43,229 nt of DNA from Candidatus Marithrix sp. Canyon 246. GTDB taxonomy: Bacteria; Pseudomonadota; Gammaproteobacteria; Beggiatoales; Beggiatoaceae. Position 1 is the stretch's first letter. Each line of letters begins with the position of its first letter. Below are positions 25,402-34,097 of the stretch, one piece after another. The stretch spans positions 1-43,229 of the forward strand of contig NZ_MCBX01000022.1 in the NCBI RefSeq assembly GCF_001723685.1, in the 5' to 3' direction. The notes below the pieces were generated by a model. The model worked only from the letters and a program-made list of their open reading frames with translations. It searched no databases and was not told where the DNA came from. The position numbers and the translations under genes were made by a program.

Positions 25402-26868
25402 TTAATCTTTTACATTCATCAATGGAAGAATAATTTCTATTACTAAGCCATTTTGATCTTGACGATTAAAGGCAGTACATTTTCCGCCTATATTCCAAAT
25501 TAATGATGAAACCATTGCTAATCCCAAACCCATACCCGGTAATTGCCCAGTAAAATCTTTTTCTGCTTGATAATAGGAAGTCCAAATATTGGATAATTGA
25601 TCAGGTGATAAATGTGTTCCATCATCAATTACTTGCAAACAAATACCTTCAGATAATTGACTTATATGAATCTCTAAATTAGGTGTATGTTGTGGATGAA
25701 ATTTTTTCGCATTTGAGAACAGTTCAGTTAAAATTAATTCAACAGCGCGACTAGATATAAAGAGAGGAATTTGATTCTGATTCTTAATTCCTTGAGATTT
25801 TAAGTTTACCGATTCTATTTCTAAAGATTCTGCAATACTATTGACCATAGTTCCAATATCATTTAGATTACAATTATCCCAAGCTAACTTATCTACCTGT
25901 GAAAGATTTAAAAACTTCAGAATTTCTTCAATTTCAGATTGTAGGCGCACTGAACCTTGGTGCATCACATCTAAAAATTCTTTGAGCTGTGGTTCTGATA
26001 ATTGTTCAACATTGTTTTTTAGATATTCTAACCCACTAGTTATGGGCATTAATGGTGATCTTAATTTATGATTTATTTGCCCTTGAAATGTCCAACGAAC
26101 TCTTTCAGATGAAATATTTTGAGTGACATCACGTAAACGGATTAAATATTTTTCTACTGAATCATTGCCCATTTCCATTACTTCAGCTTGTAACCAAAAA
26201 GCATGAGATCTAGCAGATTCTGGGCGTACTAAATAACGAGGCTTAAATGATTCATCTGTATAAATTAACCCATTTGCCCAAGCATCCTCCGGTTGGCAAT
26301 GATATTCTTCCCTAGCCAGCTCTAAAAATTTGGTATTTTCTTTTATATCAGTTGTTGATAAGTAAAGACGGGCTTGTGGATTGGTATAGATTATTTCTTC
26401 ATTTTTATCCAAGATCAAAAAAGCATCATCAGTTTTTTCAACTACCCATTCAAATTTAACTTGTTCATTCAATAAACGGCGATAACGATTAAGTTTAGTT
26501 ATGGTTTTTAAGCGTGCGCGTAATTCAAAACGATCATAAGGTTTAGAAATAAAATCATCAGCTCCAGCCTCAATGCCTTGCAAACGAGAATCGCGATCAT
26601 CCAAAGCTGTAACCATTAAAACTGGCACTCCTGCAAGTATAGGATCAGCGCGAAGATGTTCACAAACTTCAAAACCATCCATTTCTGGCATCATTACATC
26701 TAATAAAATTACATCTGGTATTAATTCAGCCGCTAATTTTAATGCTTCTAATCCATTACTAGCAGAAGCTAATTCATAGCCTTGATTAGCTAATAACATT
26801 TCTAACATGTCGCGGGCTGTGGGTTCATCATCAACGATGAGTATTGTAGTAGTTTGTTTCATTAACAA
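25402..26868 (-). CDS. Response-regulator/PAS/histidine-kinase hybrid
   Basis: 488 residues. An N-terminal receiver domain (ILIVDDEPTARDMLEML, phospho-aspartate in VILLDVMMPEMDGFE, lysine in DDFISKPYDRFEL) is followed by a PAS-like domain (AFLILDKNEEIIYTNPQ). Next comes a HisKA-like helix with the candidate phospho-histidine in INHKLRSPL, then an HATPase domain (ELFSNAKKFHP, QVIDDGTHLS, GMGLGLAMV). No membrane segment, so it is a cytoplasmic sensor. Receiver first and kinase last is the architecture of cytosolic hybrid relay proteins in large-genome bacteria. Its signal and output partner are not encoded nearby. It is divergent from nadE and upstream of tsaD. Confidence 0.92.
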   Translation of the reverse strand: MLMKQTTTILIVDDEPTARDMLEMLLANQGYELASASNGLEALKLAAELIPDVILLDVMMPEMDGFEVCEHLRADPILAGVPVLMVTALDDRDSRLQGIEAGADDFISKPYDRFELRARLKTITKLNRYRRLLNEQVKFEWVVEKTDDAFLILDKNEEIIYTNPQARLYLSTTDIKENTKFLELAREEYHCQPEDAWANGLIYTDESFKPRYLVRPESARSHAFWLQAEVMEMGNDSVEKYLIRLRDVTQNISSERVRWTFQGQINHKLRSPLMPITSGLEYLKNNVEQLSEPQLKEFLDVMHQGSVRLQSEIEEILKFLNLSQVDKLAWDNCNLNDIGTMVNSIAESLEIESVNLKSQGIKNQNQIPLFISSRAVELILTELFSNAKKFHPQHTPNLEIHISQLSEGICLQVIDDGTHLSPDQLSNIWTSYYQAEKDFTGQLPGMGLGLAMVSSLIWNIGGKCTAFNRQDQNGLVIEIILPLMNVKD

Positions 26869-26917
26869 AAATCCTTTATTATATAATATATTCTATTTTA
26901 GAGCTTAATACACACAC

Positions 26918-28843
26918 ATGAAATATATAAAAGTTGGCGCAACAGCCCTTAACCAAACACCCTTAGATTGGCTAGCTAATAAAAATAACATTCTCGCCGC
27001 TATTGATACTGCTCGTGTTGACAACGTCAGTATTTTATGCCTACCTGAATTATGTATCAGTGGTTATGGCTGCGAAGATGCTTTTTTAGCACCGGGTACC
27101 TTGACACAATCTTTAAATATCTTACATGATATTGCTAAATATAGCAGCAATATAATTGTTGCTGTAGGTTTACCCTTATTGTACCAAAATCGTGTTTATA
27201 ATACGGTTTGCTTATTAGTTGATGGTAAAATTGCTGGTTTTGTAGCCAAACGCTTTTTGCCAAGTGATGGTATTCATTATGAGCCTCGTTGGTTTCATAG
27301 TTGGGCTGTTGGTGTTGATGCTGAGATTGAAATTAATGGGCATATTTATCCAATTGGTGATATTCATTTTAATTGTGGTGGTGTGCGAATTGGCTTTGAA
27401 ATTTGTGAAGAAGCTTGGGTTGCCAATCGCCCGGGTATCAAATTAGCTGAACAAGCTGTTGATATTATTCTTAATCCTAGTGCTAGTCATTTTGCTTTTC
27501 ATAAACATCGTGTGCGTGAACGTTTTGTATTAGAGGGTTCGCGCTCATTTAGTGTTAGCTATATTTACACCAACTTATTGGGTAATGAAGCTGGGCGTGC
27601 TATTTATGATGGTGATGCTATGATTGCTAGTAATAATAACATTTTAGCTAGTAGTTCACGTTTTAGTTTTGATAATTATCAGTCAATTAGCGCGTGTATT
27701 GATGTTGATTTAACTCGTATGGCTCAAGCACGCACTAGTCAATGTTCTGATAAAATTGATAATTGTATAAAGATTGCTTTTGAATATCCAGTTATTTCAC
27801 CATGTCAAAAAATTGTCACTGCTGCATCAGAACTTTTAAAGGAAGAAGAATTTAGTCATGCAGTTAGTTTAGGCTTGTTTGATTATCTTAGAAAAAGTCG
27901 CGCCCAAGGCTTTGTAGTATCATTAAGTGGCGGTGCAGATTCTTCTGCAATTGCTTGTTTAGTTTATTTAATGGTTAAATTAGCAGTGGCTGAATTAGGT
28001 ATTAAAGGCTTTACAGAAAAATTAAATCATATAAATTTGCCTACTACAATAACTGACATTATAAAGTCACTATTGACGTGTGTTTATCAAGCCACAGAAA
28101 ATTCTAGTGAAACCACACAAAATGCAGCAAATACTCTTGCTACTAGCCTTGGTGCCGATTACCTCAATATAAATATCAATAATATTTATATTGAATACGT
28201 AGAATTAATTTCACAAGCACTGAATAAAAAATTAAGTTGGGAAACAGACGATTTAGCCTTACAAAATATTCAAGCACGAGTTCGCTCACCCAGCGTCTGG
28301 TTAATTGCTAATATTCGTAATGCTTTATTATTAGCAACTAGCAATCGCTCAGAAGTAGCACTAGGATATGCGACAATGGATGGTGATACTAGTGGCGGTT
28401 TAAGCCCATTAGCAGGAATAGACAAAGACTTTTTACGACATTGGCTACGTTGGTTAGAAAAGTCAATTCCAGCTTTAAGATTAGTAAATCAACAATCACC
28501 AACAGCCGAATTACGCCCAGCGGCGATGACACAAACAGATGAAGCAGACTTAATGCCATATTCAGTATTAAATCGGATAGAACAAGCTGCGATAAGAGAT
28601 CGCCAAACACCTTATGAAATTTTTTGCTTATTAAGACAAGAATATGAAGAACAACAATTAATTACTTGGATAGAACGCTTTTTTACTCTATGGAGTCGTA
28701 ACCAATGGAAACGAGAACGCTTTGCACCTTGCTTCCATTTAGATGAGCAAAATCTTGATCCTAAGACATGGTGCCGCTTTCCGATTCTTTCTGGGGGCTA
28801 TAAGCAAGAATTGGAGGAGATGAAGGAGAAAGTTATAAACTGA
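26918..28843 (+). CDS. nadE: Glutamine-dependent NAD+ synthetase
   Basis: 641 residues, the two-domain (glutamine-using) form. The N-terminal nitrilase-type amidase has its triad in LCLPELCISGYG (glutamate), VAKRFLPSDG (lysine) and FEICEEAWV (cysteine), and supplies ammonia. The C-terminal synthetase has the P-loop-like [14 protein letters not shown], then RVRSPSVWLIANIRNALLLA, ATSNRSEVALGYATMDGD and a C-terminal WKRERFAPCFHLDEQNLDP. It makes NAD+ from deamido-NAD+. Complete and intact; it is the parent of the fragments at 28930, 29312, 31190, 33660 and 34784. The divergent intergenic gap (26869-26917) contains the leader ATCCTTTATTATATAATAT, which also appears upstream of the fragment at 33660. 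Confidence 0.96.
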   Translation: MKYIKVGATALNQTPLDWLANKNNILAAIDTARVDNVSILCLPELCISGYGCEDAFLAPGTLTQSLNILHDIAKYSSNIIVAVGLPLLYQNRVYNTVCLLVDGKIAGFVAKRFLPSDGIHYEPRWFHSWAVGVDAEIEINGHIYPIGDIHFNCGGVRIGFEICEEAWVANRPGIKLAEQAVDIILNPSASHFAFHKHRVRERFVLEGSRSFSVSYIYTNLLGNEAGRAIYDGDAMIASNNNILASSSRFSFDNYQSISACIDVDLTRMAQARTSQCSDKIDNCIKIAFEYPVISPCQKIVTAASELLKEEEFSHAVSLGLFDYLRKSRAQGFVVSLSGGADSSAIACLVYLMVKLAVAELGIKGFTEKLNHINLPTTITDIIKSLLTCVYQATENSSETTQNAANTLATSLGADYLNININNIYIEYVELISQALNKKLSWETDDLALQNIQARVRSPSVWLIANIRNALLLATSNRSEVALGYATMDGDTSGGLSPLAGIDKDFLRHWLRWLEKSIPALRLVNQQSPTAELRPAAMTQTDEADLMPYSVLNRIEQAAIRDRQTPYEIFCLLRQEYEEQQLITWIERFFTLWSRNQWKRERFAPCFHLDEQNLDPKTWCRFPILSGGYKQELEEMKEKVIN

Positions 28844-28854
28844 TATTATGCACC

Positions 28855-28936
28855 AAGCTTTTGTAATAAACCAAAGGTAATATGAGTATTAACTTTTTCA
28901 CTTGTATTTACTCTAATATTCCTAATGCTTTAAGAT
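28855..28936 (+). repeat. 82-bp direct repeat, left copy
   Basis: Begins AAGCTTTTGTAATAAACC and ends AATGCTTTAAGAT. Identical, by eye, to 35604-35685. It lies directly behind the intact nadE and, at the other end, behind the decayed nadE copy. The pair brackets the defence-type island. Confidence 0.88.
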
Positions 28937-29003
28937 TAATAAATCAACAATCACCAACAGCCGAATTACGCCCAGCGTTTAAACGAACAAAATCTTGATC
29001 CTA
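28930..29003 (+). pseudogene. nadE fragment 1
   Basis: Matches nadE from TTTAAGATTAATAAATC to ...CGCCCAGCG, then the scar TTTAAACGA, then AACAAAATCTTGATCC from the nadE 3' part. The identical scar recurs at 31394 and 35510. It runs into methyltransferase debris. Confidence 0.78.
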
Positions 29004-29004
29004 A

Positions 29005-29320
29005 GACAATGATCTTTTGTTGCTTGTTGTTTACCAGCAACGCTAAAAGGTTGGCAAGGTGGATCTCCAATGACAATGTTTGGCTTTTTGCCTATTTTTT
29101 TTCTAATGATTTCGGGAGTTAATTCGCGAATATCAGCCCTTAGAAAATTCCATTCTGGTCTATTTTTAAGTAGGGTTTGTTCAAAACCAATATCTAAGCC
29201 ACCAGTTTTTTTGTTACCGGTTCTAATAAAACTTTTATGTTGAAGATTAACTGGTAAATCACCCATTTTTCCTCCGGGTGAAAGGTGTTTCATTCTTTCA
29301 AGAACAATACCACTATATGA
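29005..29320 (-). pseudogene. Deletion copy of the permuted DNA methyltransferase
   Basis: Read on the minus strand it keeps SGIVLERMKHLSPGGKMG, RTGNKKTGG, LDIGFEQ, TLLKNRPEWNFLRADI and GDPPCQPFSVAGKQQ of the gene at 31450-32514. The joints fall at shared CTGGTGG and TTGAACAA, so short-homology deletions removed the TRD and motifs IX-X as well as most of motif I. The catalytic PCQ loop has GDPPC instead of GGPPC. Not a functional enzyme. Confidence 0.85.
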
Positions 29321-29411
29321 TATAGCTAAATATAACAGCAATACAATTGGTGATGTTAGCTATATTTACACCAACTTTTATAAAGCCACAGAAAATGCAG
29401 CAAATATAATT
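29312..29411 (+). pseudogene. nadE fragment 2
   Basis: Short joined nadE pieces (GATATAGCTAAATATA, then GTTAGCTATATTTACACC, then GCCACAGAAAATGCAGCA). They end one base before the ATG of the OLD-like ATPase, so the debris forms that gene's leader. Confidence 0.7.
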
Positions 29412-29412
29412 C

Positions 29413-30455
29413 ATGTTTAAAAAAATAACACTGAAAAATTATCGTACTCATATTGATACCACTATAGAATTACAAGATATTACCCTAATCATGGGTGGTA
29501 ATAATGTCGGTAAAAGTAATCTTTTGAATGGTATTCAATATTTTTCTAATTTAATTAGTAGTTCCGAAAAAGTTGGAAAAAATAATTATTATCCCTATAA
29601 GCATTGTTTAGATACTTCAGAAAATCCTTTATTCTTTGGTTGTGAATGGGAAAACAAGATTGGCAATATTGTCTATCAATTAGAACTTTATACGCTAGAA
29701 GATGGAGAAATTGCTTGTAAAGAAAAAATTGAAATTTCCACCAATAATACAATTAATGCACAAAAACATGGATATAGGGAAATTTCCAAAAAAATTCAGT
29801 TAAAAATGTTGTTAGGATAGCTGATGAATTAAGTGTTGAAGGTGCAAATTTTCAAGCATTAGTTAAATATGTAGAGAGTCATGAAAAAGATACATATAAT
29901 AGGTTTATTGCCTTTCTAAGACGTTTTGTACCTTCTTTTCATGGCATTATTATTAAAGATGATCAAGTGTTTTGGCAATTTGATCTAACTAAGGATAGTT
30001 CAAATTTGCCTTATTTTGAGCCGAAATTGGTTTCAGAAGGCTTACTTAAAGCCGGTGCAGTGGCTCTGCTTTGTGCCTTAAAACATCCTCCTGCTTTGAT
30101 TATGATAGAAGAAATAGAAAATGGAGTAAATATAGAAAATGTCGCTGAATTTTTGGGATGGATACGTCAAACTATTGGTAAAGATAAACGTACTAAATTT
30201 ATTTTAACTACTCATAGCCCATCTGTTATTCGTCAATTTTCTGGTGATTTGGATGCAGTCTATAATGTACATTTACGTAGTAAGGATCACAGAAGTTTAT
30301 TGACTAACTTGAATGATGCACTAAGTGTCTATGTTCGCATGGGAACTGTCGAGGGAGATTTTGAAGAAAAAGAAGGTAAAGAAATAGTCAAAGTTAAACC
30401 TTATAAATTGACAGAGTTATTTTATGGTGGTATTTTAAAAAAAATTGGGCTATAA
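29413..30455 (+). pseudogene. OLD-like AAA ATPase with an internal frameshift
   Basis: Two frames make one protein of about 346 residues. The first (29413-29820) has the start MFKKITLKNYRTHIDTTIEL and Walker A GGNNVGKSN. The second (from about 29799 through 30455) carries KNVVRIADELSVEG, the ABC-like GLLKAGAVALLCAL, Walker B LIMIEEIENGVN and ILTTHSPSVIRQF. The shift lies at the A-run 29788-29794 (seven A; eight would restore the frame). This is a mutation, a sequencing error, or transcript slippage. The next gene starts one base after the stop, so they form a two-gene unit like 10270-11896. Defence function inferred. Confidence 0.78.
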
Positions 30456-30456
30456 C

Positions 30457-31257
30457 ATGGATAACAATAAGCCTATATATGTAAAAATAATCTGTGATGG
30501 ATTAAGTGATTATTTGGTAATAAAAAAACTCATTTCAGCTATTTTTGAACATAGCCATGCCGATGAAGTGAGTTTGGAATTTATTGAATTTGAACAATAT
30601 CCTAATGTTAGAGACTACATAGATGAATTTATTGATAAATCAAAAGATACTAACTATGATTTGTTTCATGAAAATGTTAAGTCTTCTAAAAACAATATAA
30701 TAACTGCTTTGATTCAAGTTGTAGATGCGCTAACTCGTGAAATTTCTATTTCAAATACTGATTCAGAGAAGCCTCTAATTCATAAGGAAAATTACTTAAA
30801 GAGACGCTGGGCTTATTCGCTCAATGCTTTTTTAGAGTTAGCCATTGAAGAATTTTATCAAAAAAGAGTAGAATGGGGATATGATTATCAAAGTTTGCCA
30901 CTGATACTGCCTTTAGTATTATTTCCCAGTATAGAAATTTTAGTAGCCGCTTGCTTTGAATCTGACGGCAACTTTGACGAAAGGTATCGCTCTTTGGAAG
31001 CCAAACCTCATTTAAAACAGAAAGTTTGGGAAACTGATAGTATCCATGAAGCACTTACAACAGGTATGTTTGATGATATTTTAAATGAATATATTGTTCC
31101 AGAAAATTTAAACTTGCAAATTCCATTTACGCTTTCATTTAAAGCTAATGGAGTAAAATCAGGTATTATTAATGATAATTGCATAGCTACTGTTTACAAT
31201 ATAATTATTTTATGCCTACCTGAATTATATATCGTGTGCGTGAACGTTTTGTATTAG
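30457..31257 (+). CDS. Partner of the OLD-like ATPase, chimeric C-terminus
   Basis: 266 residues from the ATG at 30457 (a TTG start four codons earlier is possible but overlaps the ATPase end). The N-terminus VKIICDGLSDYLVIKKLIS has the glutamate/aspartate-first arrangement of TOPRIM/DUF4276-like partners, but I cannot identify the family. The middle is helical (ENYLKRRWAYSLNAFLELAI) with LILPLVLFPSIEILVAACFE. From about 31190 the frame runs into nadE-derived sequence (IILCLPELYI comes from nadE ILCLPELCIS), so the native C-terminus has been replaced. The protein is probably truncated. Confidence 0.6.
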   Translation: MDNNKPIYVKIICDGLSDYLVIKKLISAIFEHSHADEVSLEFIEFEQYPNVRDYIDEFIDKSKDTNYDLFHENVKSSKNNIITALIQVVDALTREISISNTDSEKPLIHKENYLKRRWAYSLNAFLELAIEEFYQKRVEWGYDYQSLPLILPLVLFPSIEILVAACFESDGNFDERYRSLEAKPHLKQKVWETDSIHEALTTGMFDDILNEYIVPENLNLQIPFTLSFKANGVKSGIINDNCIATVYNIIILCLPELYIVCVNVLY

Positions 31258-31428
31258 AAGGTTCGCGCTCATTTAGTGTTAGCTATATTTACACCAATTT
31301 ATTGAGTCAATTATAAATATACGTTGGTTAGAAAAGTCGATTCCGGCTTTAAGATTAGTAAATCAACAATCACCAACAGCCGAATTACGCCCAGCGTTTA
31401 AACGAACAAAATCTTGATCCTAAGACAA
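31190..31428 (+). pseudogene. nadE fragment 3
   Basis: Joined pieces of nadE: TTATGCCTACCTGAATTAT, CGTGTGCGTGAACGTTTTG to the TATATTTACACC region, ACGTTGGTTAGAAAAGTC, and the CGCCCAGCGTTTAAACGA scar into AATCTTGATCCTAAGACA. It supplies the false C-terminus of the ATPase partner. Confidence 0.82.
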
Positions 31429-31449
31429 ATTTAACCCTCAACCTGCTGA

Positions 31450-32514
31450 CTACATTTTCATCGTAGGCGTTGCTAAATCTTTAAAACTATTTCCAGCCCC
31501 ATTATAAACGGGTAAATTAAGTAAATTTTCTACTTCATAATGACTAAGTTGTGGAAACTGGAAATAATGTAAATCATTGGCAGCAATAAAAAATAATCTT
31601 CTTCTTTTTTGAGGACTACCATAGTCAGCCGCCATTAACTCTCGGTGTGTGATTTGATAACCGATTTCTTCAAATGATTTATAAATTTCTTCTATCATAT
31701 TCGCGGATTTTACTTGAGATAATCCATAAACATTTTCCATGACTATAATTTCTGGTGACAAAAACTTAATATGCTCAACATAATTTCGATAAAGTGTTCC
31801 AAGTGGATCTTTTGTTGCTTGTTGTTTACCAGCTACGCTAAAGGGTTGGCAAGGTGGACCTCCAATGACAATGTTTGGCTTTTTGCCTATTTTTTTTCTA
31901 ACGATTTCGGGAGTTAATTCGCGAATATCAGCCCTTAGAAAATTCCATTGTGGTCTATTTTTAAGTAGGGTTTGTTCAACATCAGCTTCTATATCTGTTG
32001 AAAATACGGTTTTAAATTGGATAATATCATTTGACGCTTGTTCAAAACCAATATCTAAGCCACCAGCACCGGTAAAATATGACGCTATATCTATTTTACC
32101 TTTGACGTTTTTTCGCTGAAAATACTTTACAATTTCAGCCGCTAAGGCACTAGCTAATTTCACAGGAACAGCATTACCTATTTGTTTTTGTACTTGCGTA
32201 AGCGTACCACAAAACGCATAATCAATTGGAAAGTCTTGCAAACAAGCAGCTTCTCTAGGCGTAATATATCTATTTTCTATTGGATGAACAAATTTATTAA
32301 AAATATAAGCTGTTACAGTTGGAGAAGGTTTATCCATTTCAAGGCGCAATAGCCTCATATTTGGTCCACCAGTTTTCTTGTTTCCGGTTCTGATAAAACT
32401 TTTATGTTGAAGATGAACTGGTAAATCACCCATTTTTCCTCCGGGTGAAAGATGTTTCATTCTGTCAAGAACGATACCACTATATTCTCTAGTTTTGTGA
32501 TTAGGTACATTCAT
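31450..32514 (-). CDS. Circularly permuted C5-cytosine DNA methyltransferase
   Basis: 354 residues with the C5-methyltransferase motifs in permuted order. First comes the part normally at the C-terminus: target-recognition-like RMKHLSPGGKMGDLP, motif IX region RYITPREAACLQDFP and motif X QKQIGNAVPVKLASALA. Then motif I (SYFTGAGGLDIGFEQ) binding S-adenosylmethionine, motif IV (GGPPCQPFS) with the catalytic cysteine, motif VI (ENVYGL) and motif VIII (QKRRRLFFIA) near the C-terminus. M.BssHII is a known natural example of such permutation. The ATG overlaps the endonuclease stop (ATGA), making an R-M operon. A deletion copy lies at 29005 and a 3'-end scrap at 33935. Confidence 0.9.
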   Translation of the reverse strand: MNVPNHKTREYSGIVLDRMKHLSPGGKMGDLPVHLQHKSFIRTGNKKTGGPNMRLLRLEMDKPSPTVTAYIFNKFVHPIENRYITPREAACLQDFPIDYAFCGTLTQVQKQIGNAVPVKLASALAAEIVKYFQRKNVKGKIDIASYFTGAGGLDIGFEQASNDIIQFKTVFSTDIEADVEQTLLKNRPQWNFLRADIRELTPEIVRKKIGKKPNIVIGGPPCQPFSVAGKQQATKDPLGTLYRNYVEHIKFLSPEIIVMENVYGLSQVKSANMIEEIYKSFEEIGYQITHRELMAADYGSPQKRRRLFFIAANDLHYFQFPQLSHYEVENLLNLPVYNGAGNSFKDLATPTMKM

Positions 32515-33644
32515 AACTCAAAACCACGTAATACAGGTTCTTCAATCGTTATAATAAAATCAAATACTTGCCTGAGTTTATCTCGTGAAATAGAAGCCAC
32601 ACCGTTCATTTGTTCTACATCTGCTTCAATCCCCCATAGCATATCAACAAAAGGCTCTACATATTCTTTGCCATGTCGATAAGCTGGCAAGTTAGAAATA
32701 ATGGCAGTTTTGAACTGAGTTTCTTTCCTAATGGAGGATCCTATTTTCAGAACCTGATAAATACCTTTTTTAATATCATCAGTTCTATCCATTCCAGCAC
32801 TGGTTTTACTATCACTAATTGACTCTTTTCTAGGCCATCCATCGCGAGTCTTCGCTATTTTAGGAGGATTTCCACTCGCATTAGCTAAATAATACAGCTC
32901 TTGGTTCTTATCTCTCTTTATATAGGCATCTCTAGCATTAAGCCATGTTTGCACAAAACTAAAAACACTAGATGAATTTGCTGGATTAACAATGTAATCA
33001 ATAGTTTGCTTAAATGGCCATAATTCGTGACTTGGCATTCCAAGTGGAATATATTGTTGATTATGTAAGTAAATAGCTGATTGACACTGTTTAAGTTGTG
33101 AAGCCGTTATTATCACTTTCTCATGTGATTCATGATTTTTATTGTTTTCAAATTCAAACAAAACGGGATAAGTGATTAAGGGTGCTGATTTAACTTCTGC
33201 AAGTATTTTTGTTCCATCCTTATGAATTAAGATTGCATCAGCGGCTTCTGTTCCACCAATAGCTAATACAGTCTTTAAATTATTGGATAGTTTCAATATA
33301 AATCTAAGAATCAATTCGCTACTCAATTTACCTAAAGCACCTGACTGTGGTTTAGCAGCTTTTTGATACGACCATTTACCAATCGCTTCATAACAAGGAC
33401 AACAAAGATTAATAAAGCCAATATGGGCATTAAAATTATCAGGGCAATTATCACAAAATTCCATAAGCCTTTCCAAACCGGAAATTGCATCAATATATGC
33501 TAAAGACATTACTAAATCAAAACAAAATGATTTATAATGAGCGTCTTTATCAGATACCCATTCTAAAAGATGATCAACTTCCTTGTACCAAGGATATTCA
33601 ATTAATGGTTCTCGCTCTTTTGAAAAATCCAATTCTAAAGTCAC
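32511..33644 (-). CDS. Restriction endonuclease of the R-M pair
   Basis: 377 residues, not similar to a family I can name. A PD-(D/E)xK-like core is visible: ADAILIHKDGTKILAEVKSAP near residues 135-155 has the D...ExK pattern of metal-dependent nucleases. The N-terminal half has a cysteine-rich stretch (CDNCPDN, NLCCPCYEAIG) that could bind zinc. A start with a weak Shine-Dalgarno (AAGGAGAAATAAGTG) precedes MTLELDFSKE. The overlap with the methyltransferase start and the shared operon support the restriction role, with the methyltransferase protecting host DNA. Sequence specificity cannot be read. Confidence 0.75.
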   Translation of the reverse strand: MTLELDFSKEREPLIEYPWYKEVDHLLEWVSDKDAHYKSFCFDLVMSLAYIDAISGLERLMEFCDNCPDNFNAHIGFINLCCPCYEAIGKWSYQKAAKPQSGALGKLSSELILRFILKLSNNLKTVLAIGGTEAADAILIHKDGTKILAEVKSAPLITYPVLFEFENNKNHESHEKVIITASQLKQCQSAIYLHNQQYIPLGMPSHELWPFKQTIDYIVNPANSSSVFSFVQTWLNARDAYIKRDKNQELYYLANASGNPPKIAKTRDGWPRKESISDSKTSAGMDRTDDIKKGIYQVLKIGSSIRKETQFKTAIISNLPAYRHGKEYVEPFVDMLWGIEADVEQMNGVASISRDKLRQVFDFIITIEEPVLRGFEL

Positions 33645-33654
33645 TTATTTCTCC

Positions 33655-33926
33655 TTATTAACAAAATCCTTTATTATATAAATATAACAGCAATATAATT
33701 GTTGCTGTCGGTTTACCCTTATTGTACCAAAATTGTGTTTATAATACAGTTTGTTTAGGATAATTTGATTATCTTAGAAAAAGTCGCGCCCAAGGCTTTG
33801 TAGTATCATTAAGCGGTGGAGCTGATTCATCAGCAATTGCTTGTTTAGTATATTTTAAGACATGGTGCCGCTTTCCGATTCTTTCTGGGGGGTATAAGCA
33901 AGAATTGGAGGAGATGAAGGATATGA
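33655..33926 (+). pseudogene. nadE fragment 4 with its promoter region
   Basis: It begins with the nadE leader (AAAATCCTTTATTATATAA). Amidase pieces (GCAATATAATTGTTGCTG to TTTATAATACAG) and the synthetase P-loop region follow (AAGTCGCGCCCAAGGC to GATTCATCAGC). It ends with the nadE 3' end (AAGACATGGTGCCGC to TTGGAGGAGATGAAG). Order kept, most of the gene removed. Confidence 0.82.
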
Positions 33927-33934
33927 TAAAATAT

Positions 33935-33976
33935 AGGCGTGGGTAAATCTTTAAAACTATTTCCTGCTCCATTATA
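33935..33976 (-). pseudogene. Methyltransferase 3'-end scrap
   Basis: GGTAAATCTTTAAAACTATT to CCATTATAA matches 31466-31506 inside the methyltransferase gene's 3' part. It shows the R-M debris and nadE debris were joined together. Beyond it (33977-34097) only a short inverted repeat, ACTACCG/CGGTAGT at 33994-34022, is visible. Confidence 0.65.
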
Positions 33977-34097
33977 ATTGAGTGTTCAGTATAACTACCG
34001 AAGCATTATTAGCTGCGGTAGTCACATAACATAGAAAGTAATGCTAAAATTCTCTAATCATATGCTATTTGGTTCTTTATATTTTTTAATATTTGCT

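Noticed and set aside
29788-29794. Programmed -1 frameshift site in the ATPase gene
   Set aside because: The A-run is not in the X-XXY-YYZ phase of the zero frame, and no downstream structure is evident; a plain indel is simpler.
33769-33972. 67-codon minus-strand frame
   Set aside because: It lies antisense to nadE and methyltransferase debris; no independent support.
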